Below are positions 48,675 through 57,551 of a stretch of 64,000 bases of DNA, one piece after another; position 1 is the stretch's first letter; each line of letters opens with the position of its first letter. The notes below the pieces were generated by a model. That model made no database searches and had not been told where the DNA came from. It saw only the letters and a program-made list of their open reading frames with translations. The translations under genes were made by a program, and so were the position numbers. The stretch lies in the NCBI RefSeq assembly GCF_010091945.1, contig NZ_WVIE01000006.1, forward strand, positions 124,001 to 188,000, in the 5' to 3' direction. This stretch comes from Myxacorys almedinensis A. GTDB taxonomy: Bacteria > Cyanobacteriota > Cyanobacteriia > Leptolyngbyales > Leptolyngbyaceae.

Positions 48675-50082
48675 GTCGCTCGCCGCACTGGCAGCCGATC
48701 TGCCAGAAGAGGTGTTGGGCGAGCTAGATCCACCGTCGTTTCGGGGGTTCCGAGGGCGCAGGCGCAAAGCGGCCGTTGTTCTCGTCGTCATCTGGAGCGG
48801 CACGATCGCGCTTCATCTCATCGCTTGGGGCTATTGGCTGGTCTTGGGCTTAACCACGGTGATGGGAATTCATGCCGTTCGGCTGTTGTTTGCCCGTCCG
48901 TCGGATCTCCCAGCCCCGTTGGTTGGCGATGCAGATTGCCCGATGGTGTCGCTGATGGTGTCTGCTAAGAATGAAGAAGCGGTTGTGGGAAATCTGGTCA
49001 AGATGATGTGCAGTTTGGATTATCCCCGCGATCGCTATGAACTTTGGGTGATCAATGACAACAGTACTGACAACACGGCGGCGGTTTTGGATCGCTTGGC
49101 ACAAGAGTATGCTCAACTTAACGTCTTTCACCGTTCTGCTAAGGCAGGGGGCGGCAAATCTGGTGCTCTCAATCAAGTCTTGCCTCTGACCCAAGGTGAG
49201 ATCATCGTCGTGTTTGATGCCGATGCTCAGGTTGAGCCAGATTTTCTGCGGAGAGTCCTGCCCGTTTTCCAGCGTGAAACGGTGGGTGCGGTACAAGTCC
49301 GTAAGGCGATTATTCAAGCGGAGCCAAAGTTTGAGTCAAACGATACCAATAACTTTTGGGTTCGTGGGCAAATGGCAGAGATGGCACTAGATGCCTTTAT
49401 TCATCAGCAAAGAGCCGCGATCGGGGGGTTAAGCGAGCTTCGAGGAAATGGTCAGTTTGTCCGGCGGCAAGCCCTGCAAGCGTGCGGTGGTTGGAACGAA
49501 GAAACCATCACCGATGATTTGGATCTGACCTTCCGGTTGCACTTAAACCAGTGGGATATCGAAGTTGTGACCGTACCGCCCGTTTATGAAGAAGGCGTTA
49601 CGACGGCTCTAGCCCTTTGGCATCAACGAAATCGCTGGGCAGAAGGCGGCTATCAGCGCTATTTAGACTACTGGCGACTGATTCTGAAAAACCGGATGGG
49701 GACTCGCAAATCCCTGGATCTGTTTATGTTTTGGTTGATTCAGTACGCTGCGCCAACAGCGGCATTGCCTGACTTTTTGATGGCGATCGCAAAGCATCGA
49801 TTAATGCTGACTAGCCCAATTTCCGCCTTGGGAATTCTACTGTTTTTGTTTAGCACGGTGGGCGGGCTAAGACGGGTGCAGGCGCTTGATCCCCATCATG
49901 GGATAAAACGCGCTTCCCTAGGTGGCATCGATTTTTCGCGTTTTGTGGCGCTGTTACAAGCCCTGCGGGGAACGATCTACATGATGCATTGGCTAGCGAT
50001 CGTCGCTAGCACCACAGTTCGGATGTCAATTCGCCCTAAACGGTTGAAATGGGTGAAGACAATTCACAAAGGCAATGGCTAA
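48628..50082 (+). CDS. membrane GT2 glycosyltransferase coupled to the radical SAM gene
   Basis: This 484-residue protein starts at ATG 48628, overlapping the radical SAM gene. After about 45 charged residues come two membrane helices (about 48-88). The GT-A domain shows 'CPMVSLMVSAKNEEAVVGNLVKMM', 'WVINDNSTDNTAAVL', the DxD site 'IIVVFDADAQVEPDF', 'GNGQFVRRQALQACGGWNEETITDDLDLTFRL' and 'WHQRNRWAEGGYQRY' (QxxRW). Further membrane helices follow towards the C-terminus. This is the BcsA/IcaA-type processive layout. It probably makes an envelope or extracellular glycan. A complex inverted repeat follows the stop codon. Confidence 0.9.
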   Translation: MWENSWQENDSFNELESLAALAADLPEEVLGELDPPSFRGFRGRRRKAAVVLVVIWSGTIALHLIAWGYWLVLGLTTVMGIHAVRLLFARPSDLPAPLVGDADCPMVSLMVSAKNEEAVVGNLVKMMCSLDYPRDRYELWVINDNSTDNTAAVLDRLAQEYAQLNVFHRSAKAGGGKSGALNQVLPLTQGEIIVVFDADAQVEPDFLRRVLPVFQRETVGAVQVRKAIIQAEPKFESNDTNNFWVRGQMAEMALDAFIHQQRAAIGGLSELRGNGQFVRRQALQACGGWNEETITDDLDLTFRLHLNQWDIEVVTVPPVYEEGVTTALALWHQRNRWAEGGYQRYLDYWRLILKNRMGTRKSLDLFMFWLIQYAAPTAALPDFLMAIAKHRLMLTSPISALGILLFLFSTVGGLRRVQALDPHHGIKRASLGGIDFSRFVALLQALRGTIYMMHWLAIVASTTVRMSIRPKRLKWVKTIHKGNG

Positions 50083-50104
50083 CCCTGACACTCTACTGTT
50101 TTGC

Positions 50105-50168
50105 CTGAACAAAAGTTTGCTTGAACAAAAGGTCTGCGTAAACCGGTTTGTTCAAGCCTCTTGTTCAG
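50105..50168. terminator. nested inverted repeats between convergent genes
   Basis: The inner arms GCTTGAACAAA (50119-50129) and TTTGTTCAAGC (50147-50157) match perfectly over 11 bp. The outer arms CTGAACAA (50105-50112) and TTGTTCAG (50161-50168) enclose them. It sits between a plus-strand glycosyltransferase and a minus-strand gene, so it plausibly terminates both. The CTGAACAAAAG/TTGAACAAAAG similarity shows that the arms also form direct repeats. Confidence 0.65.
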
Positions 50169-50196
50169 ACAACAATCCTGGCTCTAACAGGCAGCA

Positions 50197-51117
50197 TTAA
50201 CGCCCCAGCCATTCTGTCACCAGTTCGGGCTGGGCTTTTTGGGCAAATACTCGCACGGCGTGATAGTTGACCTTCTCCCGAAGCCGGTAGACCTGCTTGA
50301 TCTGCAACCCCAAAAGCTGCGCGATCGCTTCTTGGGTTTTCCCCTGCAAATACAGGCGCAGCCACTCTGCCGCTTGGGGATCAACCTTTTCCTCTAAATA
50401 GGTCTCAAAATGCCGTGCGATCGCGCCTCGCAACTCTTTCTGCTCCTCTTGGGTTTGCGTCTCGCGATAATCCACGATCGCTTGTCCATCCAGCAAACTC
50501 ACCGTTCCTTCTGCATCATCGGGCGCAATCTCTTCAGACACCAGTCGGATAAAATCAGAGGCCGGCACCTGAGTCATGCCGCCTCGCTGCGATCGCTTCT
50601 GATAGTTGACAAAGCGATAGAGCAACAGCGGCTGGTTCCGAATCGGACGCAGGCTATATTCTTCTATTGCTGTAAAAACTAGAGCGTTCCGAAGGCGAGG
50701 ATCACTGGTGCATTCAGCGATCCACGCAATTTGCTCCTGCATATATTTATCGTTTTGCATCAAGTCTTGAATCACTTCTTGAAGCACATCTATCACCGTC
50801 GAGTGGCGATCGCGCGACAGCGAAATCCAAGTACTAATTTTGCTCCGAATCACAAACAAGCTGCTCAAGCGCTGAATCAAATTTCGGTAAGCTCGTTCGG
50901 GTGACACCTTTAAATAGCGCTGAATCAAAATTCGATAGCGATAATCGATGGCGTGCTTTGCAATATGCCGTTGCTCTAATGGCAGGTCATTCAACCGTTC
51001 TGGCGTTTCTCCGAGCAACCACTTGAGAATGCTCTCCTGAATGGCGTGATCCATGGACGGCAGGTCGGCTTGTAGCTGCGATCGCCAGGTGGTTGCAATA
51101 TCGTCTAATACTGTCAT
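50197..51117 (-). CDS. HetZ-related protein
   Basis: This 306-residue soluble protein has an N-terminal helical part ('QESILKWLLGETPERLNDLPLEQRHIAKHAIDYRYRILIQRYLKVSPERAYRNLIQRLSSL'). The C-terminal part 'HFETYLEEKVDPQAAEWLRLYLQGKTQEAIAQLLGLQIKQVYRLREKVNYHAVRVFA' looks like a sigma-factor-region-4 type helix-turn-helix. I recognise this C-terminal pattern from cyanobacterial HetZ and HetZ-like proteins, which act in heterocyst patterning in Nostoc. Non-heterocystous filaments carry homologues with unknown roles. hetP is not visible next to it. It starts at ATG 51117. Confidence 0.6.
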   Translation of the reverse strand: MTVLDDIATTWRSQLQADLPSMDHAIQESILKWLLGETPERLNDLPLEQRHIAKHAIDYRYRILIQRYLKVSPERAYRNLIQRLSSLFVIRSKISTWISLSRDRHSTVIDVLQEVIQDLMQNDKYMQEQIAWIAECTSDPRLRNALVFTAIEEYSLRPIRNQPLLLYRFVNYQKRSQRGGMTQVPASDFIRLVSEEIAPDDAEGTVSLLDGQAIVDYRETQTQEEQKELRGAIARHFETYLEEKVDPQAAEWLRLYLQGKTQEAIAQLLGLQIKQVYRLREKVNYHAVRVFAQKAQPELVTEWLGR

Positions 51118-51263
51118 GGAGTTGCTGTCCTCAATGCCCTGATAATAGAGTTTGCCTCACACCCTTGACCCAGATCACTTACCCGCACGGGTACTTTATA
51201 AAACCAAGGCGCTGGTTGGCTAGCGTCCCTCAGTATAGTCCGTTTCTCTGAGTTGGTCTCCAA

Positions 51264-51530
51264 TTAAGCAGAGGCATCTTTTTCCAGAGACGCTGCAATG
51301 CGATCGAGGGTTTCTGTTAAATGCGACAAGTGGGCAATCATCGCTGCCTGATTGTCCGTCAGGGTTTGAACAGCATCCGTCAGTGCAAAAACCTGATACC
51401 CCTGCTGCTGCACTTGGTTTGCAAGGTCGTCCATGCGTTCTGAAACGTGTTCAACGGTTTCTGTCGCCGCAATGACGGTCTCTGCCATCTGCTCGACGAT
51501 GGTCATAAACTGATCCAGTTGCGATTCCAC
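51264..51530 (-). CDS. small helical coiled-coil protein
   Basis: This 88-residue protein starts at GTG 51530. The sequence 'LDQFMTIVEQMAETVIAATETVEHVSERMDDLANQVQQQGYQVFALTDAVQTLTDNQAAMIAHLSHLTETLDRIAASLEKD' is almost entirely heptad-like helix with no Cys or Trp. It may oligomerise. It lies upstream of the HetZ-related gene on the same strand (146-bp gap). The function is unknown. Confidence 0.6.
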   Translation of the reverse strand: MESQLDQFMTIVEQMAETVIAATETVEHVSERMDDLANQVQQQGYQVFALTDAVQTLTDNQAAMIAHLSHLTETLDRIAASLEKDASA

Positions 51531-51803
51531 GCCTCAAGCCCCTTATTTTTATTTTTATGATTACTCGCTGTCGGTCATCTGTGGTATCTAACCTTATACC
51601 TTTAAGAAATCGTCCGATGTGAAGACGACAAACACATCGCTTTATCAAAACTTTATATAACCTTTAATCAGGTATTAGAGTAAAAAGTTTTGAGGAAGTG
51701 TTTAGGAAAAGACTACCTGGTTATAGTGAAAAATCCTATATTTTCCGTATAGCTACGGATACGAAACTAGTGTTTATACGGTTCCCTGTGTGGGTTCTGA
51801 ATC

Positions 51804-52481
51804 ATGACACAATCTGCTCTAGGGTCCTCCATGCCCGATACTCAGTTGGCTGCATCTGCCGAATTTCAGGTTCCTCATCCCTCGTCTTATTCTGTTGTCA
51901 AGCGGGCGATCGATATCATCGGAAGTGTGGTTGGGCTACTGATTGTGGCTTTGGTCTTCATTCCAGTTGCGATCGCCATCAAGCTAGATAGTCCAGGTTC
52001 TATTTTCTACACCCAAGAGCGCCACGGGTTGCTGGGCAAGCCCTTCCGCATCTATAAATTTCGTTCCATGGTTGAGGGAGCAGATTCGCTCAAATCTCAG
52101 GTGGAGAACCAAGCACAGGGGCTGATCTTTAAAAATAAGCAAGATCCTCGCATTACTAAAGTTGGGCGATTTCTCCGACGCACCAGTTTAGATGAACTGC
52201 CGCAATTTTGGAATGTGTTTCTGGGAGAAATGAGTTTGGTTGGAACCCGCCCACCAACGGCTGATGAGGTTTCTCAGTACAGCGACCATCACTGGCAACG
52301 GCTCAAGGTCAAACCCGGAATAACGGGCGAGTGGCAAGTAAATGGGCGATCTACGATTAAGGACTTTGAAGATATTGTCCTCCTGGATTTGCGCTACCAA
52401 TCTGTCTGGACTCCGACCTACGATCTATATCTCATCCTAAAAACCCTTCACGCGATTTTTGCAAAGGTTGGAGCATTCTAG
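51804..52481 (+). CDS. polyprenyl-phosphate sugar-phosphate transferase (bacterial sugar transferase)
   Basis: This 225-residue enzyme of the WbaP/PglC class transfers a sugar-1-phosphate to undecaprenyl phosphate, starting lipid-linked glycan assembly. It has one N-terminal membrane helix ('[24 protein letters not shown]') after 'VKRAID'. The catalytic domain shows '[25 protein letters not shown]', '[43 protein letters not shown]', and '[18 protein letters not shown]'. The DE pair in 'SLDELPQ' is the catalytic dyad. It is transcribed alone, so partner glycan genes are elsewhere. Confidence 0.95.
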   Translation: MTQSALGSSMPDTQLAASAEFQVPHPSSYSVVKRAIDIIGSVVGLLIVALVFIPVAIAIKLDSPGSIFYTQERHGLLGKPFRIYKFRSMVEGADSLKSQVENQAQGLIFKNKQDPRITKVGRFLRRTSLDELPQFWNVFLGEMSLVGTRPPTADEVSQYSDHHWQRLKVKPGITGEWQVNGRSTIKDFEDIVLLDLRYQSVWTPTYDLYLILKTLHAIFAKVGAF

Positions 52482-52490
52482 ACGTTTGAA

Positions 52491-52692
52491 GAGCCACTAT
52501 GAAGCTCTCTTTGTTTTACGGATATTAGTGCGGTGATCATTGGGAATTGTCAGCTTGAGGTAAGGTCACTATCAGGGAATAGTTTTGCCTAGAGCCACTA
52601 TGAAGCTCTCTTTGTTTTACGGATATTAGTGCGGTGATCATTGGGAATTGTCAGCTTGAGGTAAGGTCACTATCAGGGAATAGTTTTGCCTA
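52491..52692. repeat. perfect 101-bp tandem duplication
   Basis: Positions 52491-52591 and 52592-52692 are identical as far as I can compare base by base. Each unit starts GAGCCACTATGAAGCTC and ends AGTTTTGCCTA. It begins 9 bp after the sugar transferase stop codon and lies before the site-2 protease gene. Perfect identity suggests a recent event or an assembly artefact. The rest of the spacer (52693-52908) shows no open frame or hairpin I trust. Confidence 0.95.
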
Positions 52693-52908
52693 GGGACGAT
52701 CGCGCGCCTTGATCGATATTGTGCCAACCCATTTCTGGGGGTAATGCTGTTGTGAGCACCTACCCTAGGGCGCGCTTCAAGGCTCTTTACGGAAGACCCC
52801 GTGTTCAAGATACAGTAGATCTAGTGATGTTCTGTTGATCAAGAACTGTAGCCGCCGCACTGAGACTCATCTGCTCAAAGTCGGCATCTCTTACAGGGGG
52901 TTAATTCT

Positions 52909-54405
52909 ATGATTACTGCGCTAACCGTGGTGGTGGCTCTAGCGATCTTAGGTTGGGGGTTCAACCGCGCTCGACCTTACGGGAAAGTAGGCATTTTAGC
53001 CTGGTTACAATCTGTGGCGTTGATGGCTCCTTGGCTCCTCTTTTTTGGCTTATTTGCCGTCGGAATTTACTTGAATCTGGCAGGAATGCTTTTCCTATTT
53101 CTGGTATCTACCGGAGCCTATATTTTCATCGGACGCCAACTGCGAGCCGCCGGACAGGATGCCTTGTCAAAACGTGCTGCTATCCTCGCTAACCCAAACC
53201 CAGAGCCTCGTGCAGACGACCCTGCTCAACCGGAGCCAACCCATCGCCCAGCGTTAGAAACTGTAGCAGAGGCGCTTCAACCGCCTGACGTTGTGCCAAT
53301 TCCGGCGGAGGACTTGCAGGCAATAAAAGGAATTTTTGGAATTGATACGTTTTTTGTAACCGAAACGACGCCTTATCAAGAGGGAGCCATTTTCCAGGGC
53401 AATTTGCGGGGCGAGATTGAGCCAACGTTTACCCAACTGTCAAAACATTTAGAAGAGCGCGTGGGCGATCGCTACCGGCTTTTCCTAATTGAAAATCCGC
53501 AGGGCAAGCCCGTTGTTATTGTTTTACCCAGCAGAAACGAGCCGCAACCGTCTACTTTGACGCAGAAATTGCTGGCAATCATCTTGTTGGTTGCCACGAT
53601 CGCGACCAGCTTAGAGACAGGTGGGATTCTTTTAGGATTTGACTTTTATGGGTCGCCCGATCGCTTCCGCGAAGTCTTGCCAACCAGCCTCGGGCTTTTG
53701 GCAATTTTAGGAATTCATGAGTTGGGTCATTGGCTAATGGCACGGCGCTATCAAGTGCGGTTGAGCTTGCCATATTTTATTCCGACGTGGCAAATCGGTT
53801 CGTTTGGAGCGATTACCCGCTTTGAGTCGTTCTTACCCAATCGTAGCGCTCTGTTTGATATTGCGATCGCAGGTCCTGCTGCTGGCGGCATTCTGTCGCT
53901 CGCAATGCTGATCACAGGGCTATCGCTCTCTAACCCTGAGAGCCTGTTTAAGGTTCCTACTCAGTTTTTTGAAGGCTCTATTTTGATCGGCACCTTGGCA
54001 CGGGTGATATTGGGCACCGCTGTGCAACAGCCGATCGTGGCTATTCATCCCCTAGTTGTGCTGGGTTGGATTGGATTAATCATCACCGCCATCAACACGA
54101 TGCCCGCCGGGCAGCTAGACGGGGGCAGAATCGTGCAGGCGATTTATGGACGGAAGACGGCAAACAGAACCACGATCGCGACGATTTTGGTGTTGGCGAT
54201 CGCATCTCTGGTCAATCCGTTAGCGTTGTACTGGGCGGTCGTGATTGTTGTCTTGCAGCGCAACCTTGAGCGACCCAGCTTTAACGAGCTTACCGAACCA
54301 GATGACGCTAGAGCCGCCCTTGGGTTGCTAGCACTCTTTCTGATGATTACAATCTTGCTGCCGCTAACGCCAAGCCTTGCAGGACGTTTGGGCATTGGTG
54401 GCTAG
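52909..54405 (+). CDS. site-2 protease family intramembrane metalloprotease (EGY1-like)
   Basis: This 498-residue membrane protein has two N-terminal helices, a Pro-rich linker, and a soluble domain (about 130-205: 'IPAEDLQAIKGIFGIDTFFVTETTPYQEGAIFQGNL'). An M50 core follows, with the zinc motif 'LGIHELGHWLMARRYQVRLSLPYFIP' and the third ligand region 'INTMPAGQLDGGRIVQAIYG'. This 'filament-head' architecture matches plant EGY proteins and their cyanobacterial relatives, required for thylakoid biogenesis or regulated proteolysis. The substrate is unknown. It starts at ATG 52909 after a GGGG-rich ribosome-binding site. Confidence 0.93.
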   Translation: MITALTVVVALAILGWGFNRARPYGKVGILAWLQSVALMAPWLLFFGLFAVGIYLNLAGMLFLFLVSTGAYIFIGRQLRAAGQDALSKRAAILANPNPEPRADDPAQPEPTHRPALETVAEALQPPDVVPIPAEDLQAIKGIFGIDTFFVTETTPYQEGAIFQGNLRGEIEPTFTQLSKHLEERVGDRYRLFLIENPQGKPVVIVLPSRNEPQPSTLTQKLLAIILLVATIATSLETGGILLGFDFYGSPDRFREVLPTSLGLLAILGIHELGHWLMARRYQVRLSLPYFIPTWQIGSFGAITRFESFLPNRSALFDIAIAGPAAGGILSLAMLITGLSLSNPESLFKVPTQFFEGSILIGTLARVILGTAVQQPIVAIHPLVVLGWIGLIITAINTMPAGQLDGGRIVQAIYGRKTANRTTIATILVLAIASLVNPLALYWAVVIVVLQRNLERPSFNELTEPDDARAALGLLALFLMITILLPLTPSLAGRLGIGG

Positions 54406-54505
54406 CCCTACTTAAAACTTTTGATACAAAATAATTGAGACCCTGCGGAAACTTGCGTTACGCTGGTGTCGTCATTAGTGTTGTCTACTGTTTCAACCGT
54501 TTCCC

Positions 54506-55366
54506 ATGCGTCCTAGCCATTCTGCCCCGCTTCTCGCTGCGATCGCTTTAGTTGGAGCCTTGTCCCTCATGACAGGAATGCCCCTACTTCAACCCGTTTC
54601 AGCTTCCCCCCTCAAAGAAGCCTCTGAACTCCTCAACCAACAGAGTGATCCGTCTAGCGATCCGTCTAGCAACTCTCGCCCCAAAATGGCTCCTGTGCTG
54701 GTCTCCAATGCGATCTTCCGTGACATCACGCGGCGCTCAGGGGTTTCTCGTCAGGCGTTGCAAGTGGTCAGCGTTGAGCCGCGCACTTGGCAAGATGGCT
54801 GTTTGGGCTTAGCAGACTCTGGAACCCTGTGCACCCAAGTGCTTGTTCCAGGTTGGCGCGTGCAGGTTAAGGCAGACAATCAGACGTGGGTTTATCGCAG
54901 CGATCGCAAAGGTACGGTTGTCAAGCTAGAACCGCCAACCAACGCCAGCCAGTTTGAGCCGATTCGCTTAGCAGACAATGAGCTTCCCAAGCCGCTCGAT
55001 CGAGGCACTGTTTTTCGCGTGATTACGAGCGGTGGCTTCGCAGGACAGACGGCACAAACCGTTTTGCTTGCCGATGGGCGGTTGCTCCACGCTAGAATGC
55101 GACCCAACGGAACCTACAGCCCAACCAAGGTTTATCGGCTTTCGCCGCAACAAATACAGCCGTTTCAAACCCTGCTCGACCATGCTCATCTAGAACAGTT
55201 TGATCGCCTTAGCTATCCCGCAAGTCCTGGTTCTGCCGACTTCTTCACCATCACGCTAACGAGTCCATCGGCAACTGTGCAATACTCCGACTCGGTTCAA
55301 AATCAGCTTCCTGAGCCGCTCCAGCGAGTGATCCAAGGCTGGCAAAATATCGCCCAATCAAATTAG
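54506..55366 (+). CDS. exported hypothetical protein
   Basis: This 286-residue protein has an N-terminal signal peptide ('APLLAAIALVGALSLMTGMPLLQPVSAS') with a plausible cleavage site after VSAS. A Ser/Asp-rich segment containing an in-frame DPSS repeat follows. A domain with 'AIFRDITRRSGVSRQALQVVSVEPRTWQDGCLGLADSGTLCTQVLVPGWRVQVKADNQTWVYRSD' carries two Cys that could form a disulfide. The C-terminal half resembles a small repeated beta domain ('VFRVITSGGFAGQTAQTVLLADGRL'). I recognise similar unnamed exported proteins in cyanobacteria but know no function. Confidence 0.7.
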   Translation: MRPSHSAPLLAAIALVGALSLMTGMPLLQPVSASPLKEASELLNQQSDPSSDPSSNSRPKMAPVLVSNAIFRDITRRSGVSRQALQVVSVEPRTWQDGCLGLADSGTLCTQVLVPGWRVQVKADNQTWVYRSDRKGTVVKLEPPTNASQFEPIRLADNELPKPLDRGTVFRVITSGGFAGQTAQTVLLADGRLLHARMRPNGTYSPTKVYRLSPQQIQPFQTLLDHAHLEQFDRLSYPASPGSADFFTITLTSPSATVQYSDSVQNQLPEPLQRVIQGWQNIAQSN

Positions 55367-55462
55367 TTTTTCTTATCTCTCCTTTCTCGCTCTGTTAGTT
55401 GCCCCGCCAGAACGGGAATAATTTCCTAGAGAGTCTATACGCTCTAAGGAGTGAGAAACGGC

Positions 55463-57112
55463 ATGAGACGGGAATCCAACCCTAAGCTCAAGCTCATGAT
55501 TGTGGATGATGAGCCAGACAACCTTGATTTGCTCTATCGCACGTTTCGACGAGAGTATGACGTGGTTAGAGCAGCAAGTGCGATCGAGGCTCTCAAACTG
55601 CTCGATGAGCATGGCGAGATGGCAGTGATTATTTCTGACCAACGGATGCCCGAAATGTTAGGGACTGAGTTTCTCAGCAAAACTGTTGAACGGTTCCCAG
55701 ACACCATTCGGATCGTTCTGACCGGATATACCGATGTCGAAGACTTGGTGGATGCCATCAATGCTGGTAAAGTCTTCAAGTACATTACAAAACCCTGGAA
55801 GCCGCAGCAACTTCAAGTGGTGATTGAACAGGCAGCCGAAACGTACCGAGTGATTAAGCAACGCACCGAAGATCTCAAACGCGCCTTGCGTCGAGAATCG
55901 CTGTTTAACGCCATCACTTCTGCAATTCGCGGCTCTCTGGACTATCCAAGTATGCTGAACACCATCGTAGAAACCTTGGGACAGTCGTTTGAAGCAACCT
56001 GTAGTATGCTCCATCCGGTGGAAGGAGAGATCCTGCAATCCCAATCGGCAATGTTCTGCTCTGCCAACTGTGGTGAGAGAGATTGTGATGGCGATCGCGA
56101 GTCTGCACTGGTTCAATCGGCGCTCAAGCAGCGTCAGACTCAGGTAGAGCCACTTAGCAAAAGCAATCCTGTGCCTCATCTCGCTGTGCCCCTCGCCTAT
56201 CAGCAAGATGTACTAGCGATTTTGTCGTTGCATCGATCGGTAGAATCTCCGGCATGGTCAGGAGAAGATGTCCACCTGATTGAAGAAGTAGCTGAGCAAG
56301 CGGCGTTAGCCATCTCCCAAGCCAAGCTTTATCAACGCACTCAGCAGCAAGCCGAGCAGATTCGCATAGAATTGGGAGTCGCCCGCCAAATTCAAAGCAA
56401 TTTACTGCGGCAAACGCTGCCTGATCTTGAAGGGTTCCGCGTTCAGGCGTGCTGTCATCCGGCGCGCGAGGTAGGGGGCGACTTTTTTGAGGTGTATCAG
56501 CATCCCCAAGGCGATATCTGGCTAGCTGTGGGGGATGTTTCTGGAAAAGGGGTTCCTGCTGCTTTGTTTATGGCAAGCGCAATTTCGCTCTTGCGACGAG
56601 AACTGGCTCAAGAAGCGCCACCCGAACCGGATCTTGTAATGCGGAATTTAAACAGCATTCTATCTAATGACTTAGTGAGTGCCAATTGCTTCATCACGTT
56701 AGTTTTGGTGCGCTACAGTCCTCATACCAATCACCTCGTCTATGCCAACGCCGGACATATCTATCCCCTCGTCTGGTCGAACCAAACCGAACGTGCTGAG
56801 CCAAATTATTTAAAAGTCCGGGGGGTGCCGCTTGGGATTTTACCCACATGGAGCGCGATCGCAGGTAATTTGGCGCTGCATCCGGGGGAAGTGTTGTTGC
56901 TAACAAGTGATGGAATTACGGAAGCAACCATCTACTCTAAACAACTATCTGGGAAATGCGACGGCGGATCAATGCTCCGAGAGAGTGGACTATGGCAATT
57001 GTTGCGTCACGCTAGGGAACACTTAGACTTGAAGCAACTTCTCGGTCGCATTCAATCCCACACGGCTGTTCAGGAAGATGACCAGACGATTCTTTCTCTG
57101 GAGGTTCTATAA
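55463..57112 (+). CDS. REC-GAF-PP2C response regulator phosphatase (RsbU/SpoIIE type)
   Basis: From ATG 55463, 11 nt behind AAGGAG, the product is 549 residues; GTG 55451 would touch the ribosome-binding site. A receiver domain comes first ('LMIVDDEPDNLDLLYRTF', phosphoacceptor Asp in 'VIISDQRMPEMLGTEFL', Lys in 'KVFKYITKPWKPQQLQ'). A GAF domain follows (about 155-295), then a PP2C_SIG phosphatase ('ARQIQSNLLRQTLPDLEGFRVQACCHPAREVGGDFFEVY', 'GDVSGKGVPAALFMA', 'LVYANAGHIYPLVW', 'LLLTSDGITEA'). It should dephosphorylate an anti-sigma-factor antagonist in a partner-switching pathway. The next gene, 3 bp downstream, encodes the matching kinase. Confidence 0.94.
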   Translation: MRRESNPKLKLMIVDDEPDNLDLLYRTFRREYDVVRAASAIEALKLLDEHGEMAVIISDQRMPEMLGTEFLSKTVERFPDTIRIVLTGYTDVEDLVDAINAGKVFKYITKPWKPQQLQVVIEQAAETYRVIKQRTEDLKRALRRESLFNAITSAIRGSLDYPSMLNTIVETLGQSFEATCSMLHPVEGEILQSQSAMFCSANCGERDCDGDRESALVQSALKQRQTQVEPLSKSNPVPHLAVPLAYQQDVLAILSLHRSVESPAWSGEDVHLIEEVAEQAALAISQAKLYQRTQQQAEQIRIELGVARQIQSNLLRQTLPDLEGFRVQACCHPAREVGGDFFEVYQHPQGDIWLAVGDVSGKGVPAALFMASAISLLRRELAQEAPPEPDLVMRNLNSILSNDLVSANCFITLVLVRYSPHTNHLVYANAGHIYPLVWSNQTERAEPNYLKVRGVPLGILPTWSAIAGNLALHPGEVLLLTSDGITEATIYSKQLSGKCDGGSMLRESGLWQLLRHAREHLDLKQLLGRIQSHTAVQEDDQTILSLEVL

Positions 57113-57115
57113 CTC

Positions 57116-57532
57116 ATGAGAACTGAGCTTCATATCCCTAGTGATCTAAAATTTCTCAACGTTGCTGAGACTTGGCTGCTTGGCACGCTAGAGGTTGAAA
57201 TTGGCGATCAGGCAGATTGGTCACGCCAATCGAGCCGCTTGCGCTTGGCTTTGGTCGAAGCCTACTCGAATGTGGTTCGCCATGCTCACCGCGATCAGCC
57301 CACCCTTCCGGTCATCTTGCGATTGGAGCTAAGAAATCGAGATTTTGCTTTGGAAATTTGGGATCACGGCATTGGCTACGATTTGTCAACCTATCTAGCG
57401 CCGTCTCCAGAAGCGATGCAGGAACATGGCTATGGTTGGCTGATCCTCAATCGGCTGATGGATCGGGTGGAATATCAACTCCAGGTGAACGGGCGAAATT
57501 GCTTGAAGCTAGAAGCGAGTTTTCCAGACTGA
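57116..57532 (+). CDS. RsbW-like anti-sigma regulatory factor (Ser/Thr kinase)
   Basis: This 138-residue HATPase_c_2 protein has the N box 'LRLALVEAYSNVVRHAHRDQPTLPVIL' and the G1 box 'FALEIWDHGIGYDLSTYL'. 'EHGYGWLILNRLMDRVEYQLQVNGRNCLKLEASF' follows as the glycine lid. It is an RsbW/SpoIIAB-type kinase that phosphorylates an STAS antagonist or holds a regulator. It starts 3 bp after the PP2C phosphatase gene, a classic opposing pair. The STAS partner is not in the window. Confidence 0.92.
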   Translation: MRTELHIPSDLKFLNVAETWLLGTLEVEIGDQADWSRQSSRLRLALVEAYSNVVRHAHRDQPTLPVILRLELRNRDFALEIWDHGIGYDLSTYLAPSPEAMQEHGYGWLILNRLMDRVEYQLQVNGRNCLKLEASFPD

Positions 57533-57551
57533 GGGTAGGGGAGATTGAGTC

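Noticed and set aside
55658..56206. 182-codon open frame antisense to the PP2C phosphatase gene
   Set aside because: Fully covered by the REC-GAF-PP2C coding region, with no recognisable motif.
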